NCBI GenBank assembly: GCA_907163375.1
Contig: CAJQUW010005782.1
Span: 1-64,000, forward strand
DNA from: Prostheceraeus crozeri
Taxonomy: Eukaryota; Platyhelminthes; Polycladida; Euryleptidae
Length of the DNA stretch: 64,000 bases
Direction of reading: 5' to 3'
The notes beneath the pieces are model-generated. The model saw only the letters and a program-made list of their open reading frames with translations. It was not told where the DNA came from and ran no database searches. This document shows, piece by piece, positions 44,101 through 59,100 of this stretch. Within the stretch, counting starts at the first letter, position 1, and the number at the start of each line of letters is the position of its first letter. Position numbers and translations under genes: made by a program.

Positions 44101-47100
44101 TTTATGGAACAATTGGAAACACAATCTTTCTCTAACAAGCTATCATTCAAGACAAGTGGAAAAACAGTGTTATGAGTTCTAATATAATAATCCTATCTGA
44201 CATCCAGATTCCACTTTATTTCTTCTTCTGACACATTCACGTAGTCAACACAGTCAATAATTTATACACGAAAGTCATCAGAGATATGGCTACATGTCAT
44301 TAAAATGTTTAGTGTGTTCAATTGTTTCTTTCAAAATAGGCCTACTGTGACGGTGTCCATTAATTCTCATATGCCGTGGTTGTCTGGTCTGACCAACATA
44401 CTGAAGCTCACATTTACTACAAGAAATGAGACAAATGACAAATTTGCTATTGTAAGTTAATATATTTCTTACTAATAAGAAAGAAACCTACAGCAGTACT
44501 TTAAGTACTATCGTTGTCAAGAACTTTGCACGTGAGACAGTTCCTCGCATCATAAACGAAAACATTGTTCACTTTGGGTTGTTAACAAAACACTCGATAT
44601 AATTTTGAAAATATGATATCATCAGCCGTGGCTTAGACACGAATCTACGAAGGAATCTCTGCCAGTGTAGTTACACATTTGAAGTCATATTATCTCAGAC
44701 CCAACACAAAAGTTTTCATGTCATTTAACACACCACACTTTATTTGAGAGAATCCATGCTTTACAATAACCCCCAGAGACCTAAGGGGGAAAACTACTGG
44801 TCACTTTTGCAAATTCCTAGTTTCCTTGCTTGAATGGATATCAAAGCATTAGGAAATTGATTGCAAGTAAAATAATGATGTTTGGATACAGCTGATGAAT
44901 TATTATATTGACAATTAGTCTTCTGAGTGTCGTTCAGCCTTCCTACAAATAGATAGTACTTCTATTAATCTAAAGACATTTGGCCCAAAATCAATTGTAT
45001 TAGGATGCGGTTTTACTATGTTTGCTGCAACGATACAGCCTCAGATAGCTACTTTCATTGAAATTTACTTATTGCGTGTAGTAGAATCCTCACATTCGTT
45101 CATTATTTTAATTTAATCCACTCCAATCGCAAGCGGCCCTACTCGGATTCAAACCTAGTACTATTTTAAACCCTGAAAACCGCTGTGAAAATCTTAAACT
45201 GAACAATTACTGCTGTAAAAACTTTGACAGCAGTCCAGTTTTGGTGTCGAGCTTTGAATATTATCACAGATTTCATCCTGAGTGTCGATTCGTGTTGAGT
45301 TGTTCATTTAATCAACCAGTCACGCGCGATCATGTACGAAACTCGCATTTTCTAGCACAACCCATATAATATGAGTTGATAATAATAATGTTATATTTGT
45401 AAAGAACCAATAAATAAATCATGAAAACTAAAGCTACAACAAGAGAAGCTGACAAATATTAAGCCCATGGAGGGCTAAAGAATCAAACTTCAAGGAACAG
45501 CTTATTAACTAAGTAACGAATCATTGGATTTCACATACATGTATAATGTACCATCAGGCACATGCACAAAATCATTCTTCATCTGATGCTAAAATATTTT
45601 TGATGGTAATTTCTACACCCTCTGAGACCTGAGGGGAGGTCCATTGTGCCCCTTGGCATATCTATCATGCCTCAACTGATTCAATTGAAATGAATTATCA
45701 CTTGCTACATCATTGACAAAAGTCATGATTTTTTATGGGCATGAACGGTTGATATATCCTCAGCAGAAAGAGTTGAACTGAAAACGTAGCTCCCGGGTTC
45801 ACTGAAGAAACCAGGTCTCTGAGGAATAGAGAATCGATAGATCCGAATGGAGGACAAATGCAAACGTAGAACATAAATGATCTCATGGTCATGGAGAAAT
45901 TTGAATTGATTCGTTTTAAGGAATTACAATCATAGCCTACCACGGCATTGCTAAATTCGATGTTATCAATGGATAGCTGAAACATCAGTGGTAGCGGAAC
46001 ATAATGAGTTTTCATCATACCATTAGAATTGCAGTGTTTCCAGGACAATATTGCAACTAAGAGCAATATTGTCCGGATAAAAATAATATGCCAAGATGAA
46101 TTATAGCTAAGATTGTAGGCATCCTAAACTACATGCATGCATTTACAAAAAGCTACACGATCTGCTCTGATAAATTGATTCATTTACTCACGTATTTTGC
46201 CGGTTCGCCTGCACCTTTCCACTGAGGAACATCGCCACCATAGGGACCACCGGAAATAATACCACACAGAACTTCCACGAGGAGAGCAAGACAGAACCCC
46301 TTGTAACCACCTTTAAAGGAATTGTTGCTTCTTGTACATAAGTAATTGAATTTTACTCCAACACTTACCAGTTTCTTCAGAGCCACCTAAGGGGAGCAGA
46401 CCGCCTCCATCTACAACCTTGCCGGGATCTGCAGTCACCTAGAATAAGGGTCGTTCTTCAGGAGCGTATTCTGAGCGTCATTAATTTTGCAACAACTTCG
46501 CTGTACATATCATTATATCATTTACTGCTACAAACTTAATATTTAGACCAAATTTCTGATGCCTTTCGAGCAGTGTTTTTGCTCTTGAAACTTGCATCAT
46601 ACTCATGGGTATCATATCAATTATTTGCGCAGCTGTAAATGTAACTTAAAATTTATCTGGAATAAACACATTGAAGGCTCTTCTATAACCTGCAATCATC
46701 ACTCAAATGAATAAAACGTCACTGAAACGTTTCGATTAATCACTGAATGACACGTGACACAGTGTAATGATATTAGAAAGCTGATATTGGGAAGCATGCA
46801 TAGATTTTGAAAATTGTTCAAATGTCTTGAACAGCACTCTTTTTAAAGTAAACTAAGAAACTCTTGTCCTCTGATTTGAAACTGGAGCACTGCATGCTCC
46901 GTAAATCGACATTACAAGTTGCATATGTCTTTGATCATGCTCTTCAGTCTTCATGGATTGCAGGAGCGATATTTTAAAATGATGAACGTACAGAACGTTT
47001 TAAAGGAATCCTTTCACTGTCATTCCGTGGCTGCAGCATTTTGTAAATTCAATATTGTTTCATTGTACATGGTCTTTGGACAATGGGCAATAATCCAGAT

Positions 47101-50100
47101 TACAAATTGACTTTATAGTCAAACAGAGAAAGAAAACCAGTTCGCAAAATTTGCTTCTTGCCTCACCTAAGTTCACCCGGCGTCTGCCACAATTTTCATG
47201 CAATTTCCATTCTAGGACTTTCTATGGCAAGCTTGTTGTTAATTTCTATGTTTGTAACATAGAAGTTGATGCAAATATCATAGATGATGAAGCGTGATTA
47301 TAGATGATAGTTCACGATGATGAAGCGTGAATAAACAGCATTCATTCAATCTACTTGCGCGGTCAAATTGTAAGACCATGCATGTACATTCTGTATGCAG
47401 TGGTTGCACAAATAACATACAGTGTAGTATACTGCGTGACAAAAAATTTCAACATTTAGAATTATAGGAACCATTATTTTCATTAATGAAGTAGCATCAA
47501 CACTATAACTTTAAATGATAAAAATTATTTCACACATATCTAGCAACCTGCATAGTCCCACTAGCATTAATGCAAGCTCAAATTCTATTGTTCATGGAGT
47601 TCATCCGATCTCTCTTGCTCAATGCGTTCTCACTGCTCTTCAACCGATCTTTCGGAAAGTGGTTCGAAATTGGTAGGAGAATGTGAATGCGAGTTTTTCA
47701 CCCTTTTACCAAGTTTTTCCACGCAAGATCCATCGGGGAAAGATCAGGAGAACGTGAAAACCACGTGAGAGTTACTCAACTGTCGATTTAATGTCACTTG
47801 GCTGGTGTGCTCTGTGTAGCTGCACATTGTCATCTTGGATGATGAGATGGTGTCCGTATACTGTTGGAATAGCAAAAGGAGTTACAATCTCCGAGAGATA
47901 ACATGAGCCATCCAAGGTGCCTTGATGCACGAGGCAGTCTCTGAGTAGAAACTCTTCCGTCGTGGAAATCGAGGGTGAACCGTGATTACTCGTCCACACC
48001 ACGCGATGTCACTCATCATTGCTCCTTTTAGAATGTCAATCACACGGTCGCACCATTCTAATCTTTTTCGTTTATGTTCGAGACTGTAACATGTTCATTC
48101 ATACGAGAAGGCGATCGTATAAATCCACTAGAATTCAAAAGTTATTGAGAGACATGCGTGCAGCATGTCTGTAAAATTTAAATCCCGCTTCTGTCAAATG
48201 CAGTTCGTCGATATGCAGTTCTAGCGCAACAGTTGATATCAGCAGCAGATTTCAAGCCTATTGCTAGATGCGAAACGCTCTGAACCGGAAACCGATATTT
48301 ATTTGCTCAAATGATCAGCTTTCGGTCTGTGACTCTATTTGTTTTCTTTGATCTTTTAGATCCTTCCTGTTTTACAACTTTTAAGTCTTCACAGCAATGC
48401 ACCCACTACTTCCTAACAGCTTGCCTACATGCGATGAATCCAATTCTGTATAAACATGCTCTACGTCCACTACGAATCATTCCAACAGCCACACATTTAG
48501 CGAAATCATCTTCGTGCTTCATCATGCAGTTGCGAGTTGTCAGAAAGACAGCAAATTTTGCAATTATGCGATGCTCAAACTTATCCAAACGTTGATCCTG
48601 TATAAGAGGATGAACGATATCTTCATATGGCCATGCTAGAGTGGGCACATAGAAATTTGTTTGTGAGTAAGATATACTTAGAAATTTAACAGCTGCCATT
48701 GATTAGTAATGATAAGTGTTAAGTTTTTTCTGTCAGGCAGTATATATAGTTAACTTTATTGACCAAACATTAACAGAAAGCACATGCTAGAAAAATTACA
48801 GAAAGTAAAGGTAACAATATATAAATAAGCTAAATAATTGGGTTGAAAAGTAATTAAAAGGCACGAAGGATGGACTAAGCATTGCCTCTAATAATGGCAA
48901 TGCCAAGACGTTGCAGGAGCCATCCTCTTTCCCTGGGATCGTCCATCACTCTGCTCAAACGCTCCCCCAAACCCAAGACTATAACGTAATAACTATTGTG
49001 TAAGTTGGTAATTGGAGACTGAGAACAAAACGATGTCTGCTCCATAGACATCATGAATGCAGAAGTGGAAATAAAGTGAAGTTCAGTCTGAGAAATGCAT
49101 AGAAATTAACAATACCATAAAAACTTGTGTTATCCTTTTCTATGGAGCAATTCGTGGACCAGGATCATGTGATTTTAGACATCTAGAGAAGACAGTCTCA
49201 TAGTTTTGAATATGAGGTCTACCGACATCTTTGAAAATTAAACCTTCCTTATTCATGATCATTTTTGATCAGATTTTTGCATTGATCATGCTGTCCGTTG
49301 GCCAGAGAAATATATTGGATAAGTAGCAATAAAATTAACATGTAATATTGTGTCCCCTTCTCAAAGTATTCATAATCCAATGTTTATAGGCTTTTTCGTA
49401 TTTTGAGTTTATTGAGGGGTTTAAGTATATTGAAGGGATTGGCCAATGAAGAAGGGAACTGTCTGTTGAATCTTGAATCTAATCTAAATCCACTCAAGAT
49501 TGAATCTTGGGCATACCCAAGACCAATATTTGACCCAACCATAATTATTCAGTGCCAATTACCCCAAATTAAGCTGTTGCCATCATGCAAACCCTCATAG
49601 TCTTTTGCTACTTTCTTGACCCTCATCTTGCACACACGCAACCATGAGATCCAAAGTGAAACCTTCCAGGGCATTCGATTTCCTGGAAGTTATGCAAATA
49701 TTGCCTTGAAATATTTTCAAATTTTTATAATCATTTTAATAATGGTTTTAAATTCACTTACCATTCCATTTTTATCAGCTCCCCAAGTTTCAGGAATTGA
49801 GACGCCCTTACGTTGAGCCATTTCCACTTTCCCGTATGCAACAGTCGTGGTGGCCATATCAACGATTAGATCGTCCTTGGTGTCTTGAGCAGGAACTGTC
49901 ATACTGATTGGATTTGTTCCTAAGAAAACCTGAAGTGTGATTTAACACAAATCATGTGAGATGGCTATCGTGAGAAGAAAGAATGTGTTGAATTTGAATT
50001 GAAGTTCAAATTTACGGGGGTTCATTAGTCCAATGACAACCTTTCTTAGGCAATCCAATAGATGACTGTAAAAGTTATTGAACACAGAGTTCCGACCACG

Positions 50101-53100
50101 ACCTCGACCTTGCGTTCTCGATGACTTTTCCCGACTTCGACTTCGATATGAAATATATCGAGGTTGAGGTCGGAGAGTTGTTGAAATCTACGTCAAAATT
50201 TCCCTCAGAGAAAATATTTTTTCATACTTTAGCATTAGTAAGTATTTTTTTAATTTGTATTATTTTATTTTTGAAGTCAAATAATTTTCTTCAATAGCTG
50301 TTGTTATTCTGTTTTTGACAAATTTCCTCAGCTTTAAGCCGATCGATCGTCTAATGACTGATACAAGACCTAACGCCAGCCCAAGAGCTAGCCTAGATTT
50401 TATGGTATGATATACATGTGTATAATACAAATGTTCGAGTATGATGACTCATTGCTTTTATTCAAAGCTCCATTGCCTTATTTGTTCGTAATTTAAATTC
50501 CTTTACATTACAATGAGATAGCCCTAGTCATTTTTATGCTTTAAACCATTGAGAAGTCTTTACATTCATGAGCAGAAGCGCTCCGACCTGTCTGACCAGT
50601 TAGAGTCACCTAAGGCTGCGTACCACTATGTTAACTTTACTATTCGTTGGATATTACATGTATATTGGAACACAGGCATGCACCGCCACAATTACCTCTT
50701 TAGGCCTATTAGCATGGTCTATGATATGTGCTATATTCCAACAAGATCAAGGCATTCAAAATACTTTCAAATGAAGATAAAAAAGAAACCTGACCTCGAC
50801 ATCGATTAAAATTTCAATCGAGGTCGAAACTCTGATTGAACAGAAGGCAGATGGAGAACTCAATGATTTGCAATAGCAAAGATTTTTATATTTATAGTAG
50901 GCCTATGTGTTTACATATGACATTGAAAAGAAAAATCAACAAATTGAAGATAACCTCCATCATGCAGTTGAAACAAGCAATAATTGATCTGTGGACCCAA
51001 CAAACTGATCCAATGTTGTGCAACAGACTTGTGGCATCAATGCCTTCAAGAATTCAAGCAGTGATGAAGAATAAGTACTATCCATCAAAATACTGATGTA
51101 AGTAGCCTGCCACGATAATATAATATAACATAATAAAGACATTCATAGTCACTTCAGAAATACATGTAAATTTTGGATTACTTTGTATAGTTTTGATTTA
51201 ACAAAAATATTGCTTTCGTGTATGGGGTTTCCAAACTTATGACAGGTACTGTAATGTGCATGCTGCTATATCCCTAATATACTAAAAAACATGCAGTAAA
51301 CCATCAAATAACTTTAAACTCGGTGAGCGACACCTCACATAAATAAGTATGGGATCCGAAGACTTTTGCGAAGGGAATTTAGAAAGTTCCTGAAAAACGA
51401 CTGCTAATCGTGCATTTAGAAAGATATGATCTTGATATCTCAACAAATGTTTCTTTCAACCTTAATGATGTGGTTTTAAGAATGATGTGGATTAACAATG
51501 GGCTAGAAAAGTATTAAATCAAAATTATGACGTTAAGAATTATGTTCGGGTGGCCTTCATTACGTTCTAGAGATTTGGTTGAAGCGCCTGACGCTAGTGG
51601 GTCATATTTTGAAAAAGATAAAAAAATTTTGTGACGATAGAAAAGTTCTTTCATCGCGACATTCATTTCTATCGTTACCAAAACTGGGCACATTATGTCA
51701 TAAAAAATGTTTTAGTAGCATATTTGGTTTTTTGTAAATTTACTTAGTCCGGGAACTGTTTGAATGCTCCTCGTACTCTCGTTCTCTACCTACTCGTAAA
51801 CCGGATACGTGTTGGACTCGGCTCAATGCCACATTATTTTCAAATAACTATTCATAAACACTAAAATTCTTCCAATCGGATAATCATAGATTTATGTATC
51901 AGTATTTTGGTCCTTGTAGATGATAGCTGCATAAAGAATTTTGATAAATTTTAGTGTGTATACAGCACAACTAAATGCCAGTAATAGTTTGTAATCAAAT
52001 GTGTAGAATATTCATACCAATACATCAAAAACGTGATAAGTCTATACATCTACACATGCATGAAAATTATTTATTGAAAGACAAAAATTAGGAAAAGCTA
52101 AACTCACTTTCTTAGCTCTTGTTGGAATTGCAATTGGTGAAGAGTTTGTACAAGCAATACCCTGAAAGCAAGCAGGTAAACTTTCCTCATTTCATTACTT
52201 TTCTGTCTGGTTATGAAAAATAAGTCCAAGTCATCATCATGAGTCATGACCAATTATATAAATTAAAGTAGGTGCAAGAATATTACATTCACTATGATAA
52301 TATTTCTTTTCATTTTATTCCTCTTGTTAGGGTACGTTTTTGATCTAAGTTTGTATTTGATTTAATAATGATATTTGCGACAAGGTATGCGCTGATATGA
52401 TATTGATTCTGAGTCACACTTTCCAATGAAAAATCAAAATCAAAAAGCATTCGCTTGCTTGCACGTGTAATTCCGACTTCTATTACCTTTAAATAGAGTA
52501 ATCAAATAATGAGTTGCCTTCCCAGTTGAAAAATGGAAATATACCTGAATAGCTGTCATCTCATCCAAAATGACGTAGGTCACATTCTTCAACATCAACA
52601 CAATTTCCTTTTTAAACATGCAGCAGGAGTTAATTGCGCATCTCAGATTGTAGTTTAAGTAAAATAAATGGGCCTAATAACTCAACGTGCTTCGGTTTGC
52701 TAGACAGTCCCAAGATACACAGCATATTTGAAGATTTTAAGATTAAGGGCTTTTCGCACACTAACTCATGACGTCAAACCATCGGATTATTGACTCAGTG
52801 ATTCAGATGACAGTCAGAATATCTCATGTTCATCAATTCTACGCCAAGGTGCCTCAAATGATGTTCATTAAGACACTTTTCTTTGTGTTAATTGATTCAA
52901 AGGCTTGCAGGAGTGCAAACAATTTTCAGTTAGCAATAACAAATCTTCAAAACTGTTATTTTAATTATCATGCGTGTGTTTTTCTATATAGAATACTGTA
53001 TATTTATAAATATGACCGACATGCAGACTTTGCATACGTACGAGAACCAATATAAGCCTAAATATTCAGACTGATGAGCTCTACCAACATGGATCCATGG

Positions 53101-56100
53101 AAACTATTTTATACAGAGTGTGACGAAAAGTCCTGATTCATGCTATTGTCATTTTTCAAGCACATCATAACTAAAAAATTGTGAATTCTGAATGAATTAA
53201 TTTTGAACATGCATGATTCAAGCAAGCAATGCTTACTATCAATCCTTCCTGAGCAGCCATCATTGAATACCAGCTCGTGATCCCAAAGTGATTTGAATCT
53301 GCAATGCAACAGCACTTTCAGCAAAAAATTGACATAATGCATGTACTACTCAACACATGTTGTCTGAAATCTACTCACTACAAACGGAAACAAATCCAAT
53401 TCCTGCTTCCTTCGCTTTCTTTATGGCCAGACGCATTGCAAATTTGCTGACTGTTGGGCCTAACATATTGTTGCCATCCACATGTGCTGTGCCGGCACGT
53501 TCTTGCAATACTGATGGTGCACCGTCAACATTCAAATATTTGTTCTTCAAATCATTACAATATTTATCTACAATAAATTTGAATAATGAATTACCTTGTA
53601 TCATTCTTTGCAGGATGACTTCAGAGAAAAAAGTTTAAACAGGATTCAATACATGAAAATGTATTAATTGATGCTGCAACATTGAAATTCTTCACATTTA
53701 ATCTAAAATTCTCTAATTCTTTGCAAAATAATTTCTTATTGGCCTTCTCTGATTTCGAAATCAAAGTACAGCCCTGTCTGAGGAAAAAGTTACCAAGGCT
53801 GACTCACAGTCCATTTGCGAATTTCAATGATTTCCTTGATGGATTTGGAAATTTGCTTGAAAAAATTATCAAATGTGTGGTCATCACAGATTCACAAAAA
53901 TAAAACTTGCATATTGTTGGACATACTTAAACAATCGCCTTTTAGGTATTAAAATAGAAACCAATGCATGAAAGTGTGATATCAAACTTCCTAAGTTCAT
54001 CCCAAACATTTCGGTCTTTATAGAACTTATTGAAAGGTTTTGCTTCTCGGTGAATTAAGCGACTGAGCCTGGAGAATGCTGCAACAGGTGACCAGTCTAG
54101 TGTTAGCAATTGAATCGCGGCGAAAATTGCGAAATTTTTAGTTTCTCACGAAAAATGAAGAATTGCCGATATATCATTCGGGAAATTGGAAAATCGCTAA
54201 TATTGAGGAGTAATAATTTCAGTTTATATTCTATTGAAATTTTGTCGAAATGTTTTTTTTTCAGCTGAGGACAAGATCATTATTTTGATAAAAGGGAATT
54301 AAATTAATTTATCTTTCGACGCAGACAATTTGTTTTTACTTCGTAACATATATTTCGGTGAACCGCCCTTCTCAATCAGATTCTTAATTTACAGTGATCT
54401 GATCTAACAAGGACTATGTGCTATGTAGTATTTATTATCTTTGACTTCACTATCTTCCCCCCATTCATCCATGATATTTTTACAGGCATTTCCAGATTTG
54501 ATTTTAAAATCATAGTCCCTGTTAGATGAGATCACTGTAAATTACAAATCTGATTCAGAAGGGCGGTTCGCCGAAATATATATTATGAAGTGAAAGCAAA
54601 TTGTCTGTGCGTCGAAATATCAATTAATTTCATTTCCTTTTATCAAAATGTTGTCTAAATCTTTCTTTATAAGTTCGGTTCATATTGCTAGAAAGACAAA
54701 ATTATCATCTTCATGAAATCGGTTGAATTCGATCATCCGCTTCGACAGTGTACTATTCACAAATTCATTCGAGTTCACTGCGCACAAATCAACAAAAGTA
54801 TATCTAATAATAAAAATGAAATGAAATTGCAAAAATAACATAGGCGAACCAACATGAAGATGACCTCGATAATGCACTCTGGCATAGATTGTGTAGATCA
54901 TTCCTATCAAAGTCTTAACCTTGACCTCGACGATTGAAATGCTTTACCTGGCATCGTTCGCGACTTCAAAATGATTGAAGACAAGAAAAAATGTTATCGG
55001 AACTTCTAAAAGCTATAACGAAAAAACTTGGCGAACTATATTCCAATTCTGTTGCTTCAAAGTGCTGTACATATTTGATCGAAAAGGTGAATTTAGCCTA
55101 TCGAATATATGGGCACAAGAAGTGGCTTTTTAAGGCCTTTATATAAGTAAGACTTTTAGAATTAGTTTGCTCGAATATATTGGAGCCGTCAAGGACACGA
55201 CATATTGACAAATAACCCAATCTCATAATATTCCATATATAGATGCCATCTATAAGCTAATTTTGATATTTAATAAAGAGGAACAGCAAGAACTGCGGCC
55301 ACATGACTCCAAAGACACAAACAATGTAGGAATACCACATGAGATGTCTCGGCAAGTAATGTCCAAATCAGAGGCCGCTGTATACATCTATATCTATCCA
55401 TAGACTTCCTGTTCTGTAAAAGAACACTGATCTACAATTTAGAAGTATATGATCTTAGCAGTAACTTTTATGTTGTAAGTAATTGAAAAATGACGGCCGG
55501 GTAATGCACATTGTCACTGGTTTCTGCCTATTGCTATGAATATCTCTAAACTGATATCTGCATATAACGGGTCCTACCTAATCCTTTGCTTATTGAAATT
55601 ATCAGGCCGGAATGTACGAGGCAGGCGTATTAAATTGCTGCCTGATAAATTGACAGGGCATATCGTGTTAAACGTGGAAAGTAACAATTAATGAAACAAT
55701 TATGAAATTCACAGTAATTGGATTCGATGCGAATCAATTTCTCCTTCCTTTCTTTTCTGCACACATCTTTGTATTAGCTAATAATTGATTATCAACTATT
55801 TCGCCAACTTCTTTGTTCCAGTAGCTCGCTTTGAGTTGCAGATATTGTTTTTCACTATTCAGGATCATTATGTTTCAGCCGTTAATTTCAATTGTCCTCA
55901 CTCTTAAAATTTTGGTGACAACACTTTCTCTAAATAAAAATATATGCAGTTAACTAGTGTGATGTCACGGTTCTTGACTTTTGTTATGGACTTCCTGTCA
56001 ATGATATTGTTAAAAGTTCCAACTGATTTTGAATCAGCTGTTGTCATATGCTCTTTGCAGCGAATGTGGAAAAAATCGTTCAGTGCTGCCGATGTAAAAT

Positions 56101-59100
56101 TGGTGGCATTTAGAGCAAGAGATCTGATATACAATGTTCTTCTGTTTGCACCTATTAGAGTCAAACACAGAGCAATTCGATAAGTTGCAGGGTTGTGTGT
56201 TTTGAGTGCATTTCTTAGAGTTCTGCATTTTCTTGTTAGCCGAACATTTATTTTTTCTCGTCGAAAGACGCTTTTGATTTGGCTATCTAAGTTGTCAGAT
56301 ATGTAAGGGATGGAAAAAACATAAATTCATTGTCATTTTTTCGTTTAGATTCTGTTTTTCTTTGAAGAATATTTGATCATTTGTGTGAGGTTTTCATTGC
56401 TGAGGAGAATATTTTCGAGTACAGAATATTCTCCTCAGCAATGAATGCCCCACACAAATGATCAAATATTCTTCAAAGAATAACAGAATCTAAACGAAAA
56501 AATGACAATGAATTTATGTATTTTCCGATATAAACTCGATAATTCGGCCATCCCTGGAGTGGTATAGATGAAAAAAATTGCCTCCGGCTTTCACAGGAAT
56601 CGTTTATTCTTAGAAGTCCGATATTTCGCCTTCTTCGACAGGGACTTGAAATGCACTGACAGAACCGAGACAAGCATCAGCTGAACAATAATCATCTAGC
56701 AGCCAAGCTTCATTATCGCAAAACTTACATTCTCTGAATAAATGAGGCGCCAGAACACTTTACTCACAGAAAGGAAGCAACGATTGTCCTATACAATTAT
56801 TTACAAGGGAGTCCTGGTTACGTAGAATATAAATTGATTCGAGAGCAAGTCGCGCGACGTGATCTCGCTCAACTGTCAAAATGGCCCATTTAAGACATTT
56901 GTCCGTCCGGCATAGAATCTGTTATACTGAACGAAATTTAGCAATTCGGAATGCGTTTTAATCACCGTAACATACTACACCCAGACATGTTCTCAGATTG
57001 ACGCTATGTTCTAGATCGTTAGTCGGTCAAAACTCAAAATCGCGCATTTCCAGATGAATTCTTGCGACTATTTATCCGCTTTTAAAACGCGCGACATGCG
57101 TGAAAGGCTCCATAGGCTGTAATGCTATCCTGGCATTTGCACGACTATGCTATTGTCTTCGATGGACATACCTTTCCAATTGTCTCTGTTGGCCATTGTT
57201 CCAAGGGAAGGGGATTGCGAAGGCAATAATTTCTCTCCATGGTGGACGCCATGAGCATCACCAACTTCTTCATGCTCTGGGGATCAGTTTGGTGTGTGGA
57301 TCACCGAAATCTGACCACGGACGGCTGAGCACGAGGTCAAAATCTAAATTGGTGACATGGACTGACTTCAGTCATAGTCTTCAGCACGCGCATTGGCTAC
57401 CAGGGATTAGTGATGCAAATGGAAAATTTTCCAATTTTTTCAAAATTTTCTGGAAAATTTTCCATTGGAAAATTTTGAAATTTATTTTTCGTTGATTAAC
57501 GTTTTTTCCTTTGTTTTGGAGACTTATTATAGTTGTTTGAAAGGACTATGTAATATTCAAAGTCCGAAAACTTCTCTATCATCCCTGTATGTTAACTTTT
57601 GGTACCAACTGCACCTTTACCATATCCATTTCAGATCTTTCCAAATGAATTTCAGACACAAGATGGATTTCAGATTTCTCTAGCTGAATTTCAGATATCT
57701 GTCACAGGCTCAACTTTGAAAAGATTTTAATTCAACTGGAGATCTCCAGCTCATCTAGATCATATCTGAAATTCATTTGGGCAGATCTGAAATCAATTTG
57801 GAATTATCTGAACCATCTGAACTAGAAATGGAGGATGTGTATCCTCAACGAAAATATCGGACAATGCGCCTGAAGTTTGAAGCTATCATTACTCATCACA
57901 GAATTCTTTAGTTTCCAAATATCTCACGAGTTTACAGTCTTTATATCTTCCAATTTGGTCGCTCATGAATGCTGCGTGGACTGTGTGCTTATACTTCATC
58001 ACATGCTCATCAGCACATGGAGAATTTGCATCACTATGATCAACGCTGCATAATGAAGCTTGTAACTTTTAAGCTAGCAATTAGCAAACTCCAAAATAAA
58101 GAACATCATTTTTGCTCCAGATATTTCACATTGCATGAAATTATACCCCTATTGTAAAGCAAGATTCACATTATCCCAAACGGTGTCTGTGTGATAATTA
58201 AAATGCTAACAATTTATAGTACAAGCCACTGCGGTAGCAAAGGAATGTTCAAAAATCCGCGGACGGAAATCACATTGCTACGATCGCTTTAATCCAAATA
58301 ATGATGAAATCAAGAGTTTTATTAGACCCAATTTATTGGTACGCAGCTACCTCGGTAGTTGAAGCGCTCAAATTATAGGGCCTATCAAAATAATCAAAAC
58401 TTTCAAAATTTTCCATAATTTTCCACGCAAATTTTGATTCAACATTTTCCGGAAAATTTTCATCACTACCAGGGATGCGGAGTCGGAGTCCGGGAGTCCT
58501 ATCATTTTTGATCAACTGATAGGACTCCGGCCTATAGCTAGACCCGAAATATAATACAAGTAAATTATTTATTCTTGTGCATAGCTATCACTGTCTTGAT
58601 GTCAATTTTCTCCATCAAACAAAAGTACAGAGACAGTAGTGCATGCAAAGCTTGTAATAGTTGAGGGAATGAACCGTGATAGTGAAACTTTTCACTCGAT
58701 GATTTAGTAGAGAAGACAAGCCTTCCTAGTCTCGATCACGCGTACGCACCAAAGGTCAGAGACAAAAATGAAATACTAGTTTGTTTGAGAACATTATTAC
58801 CTCTTACCCTCACGCTATTCGTGATCGTGTGTGATTTCTCCTCCAAAGCGCATATTAAAATCGAAAGTGTACTCATATTTTTTGGAGAAGGATGCGGGAT
58901 TTTTCTGTCTGGTAGAGACTGGAGAAATGCCGTGTGCAGCACACATTAACAAGATGAGAGGAGCCTAGTCGCATACATGCAACTGCAAGCTGCATTTGAT
59001 AAACTTTCATCGAAAATGATTGATAATTGATGCAACAATGATCTCTAAAAATAGGTTCAGGTAATCCTATAATAATCTATGATGTAGGTTACCAGCTTAT

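Noticed and set aside
48406..48699. 97-codon minus frame preceded by a TATA-like run, first taken for another virus-cluster gene
   Set aside because: It lies just inside a Tc1 terminal repeat, and its text (QRLDKFEHRIIAKF) fits the Tc1 N-terminus; the TATA is part of the TA-rich flank.
50549..50809. 86-codon plus frame
   Set aside because: Inside the non-autonomous hAT-like element with no transposase motif.
52550..52610. Short open minus frame ending at GTATAT in the exon C-D intron
   Set aside because: Exons C and D already join in phase and cover the conserved blocks; no family match.
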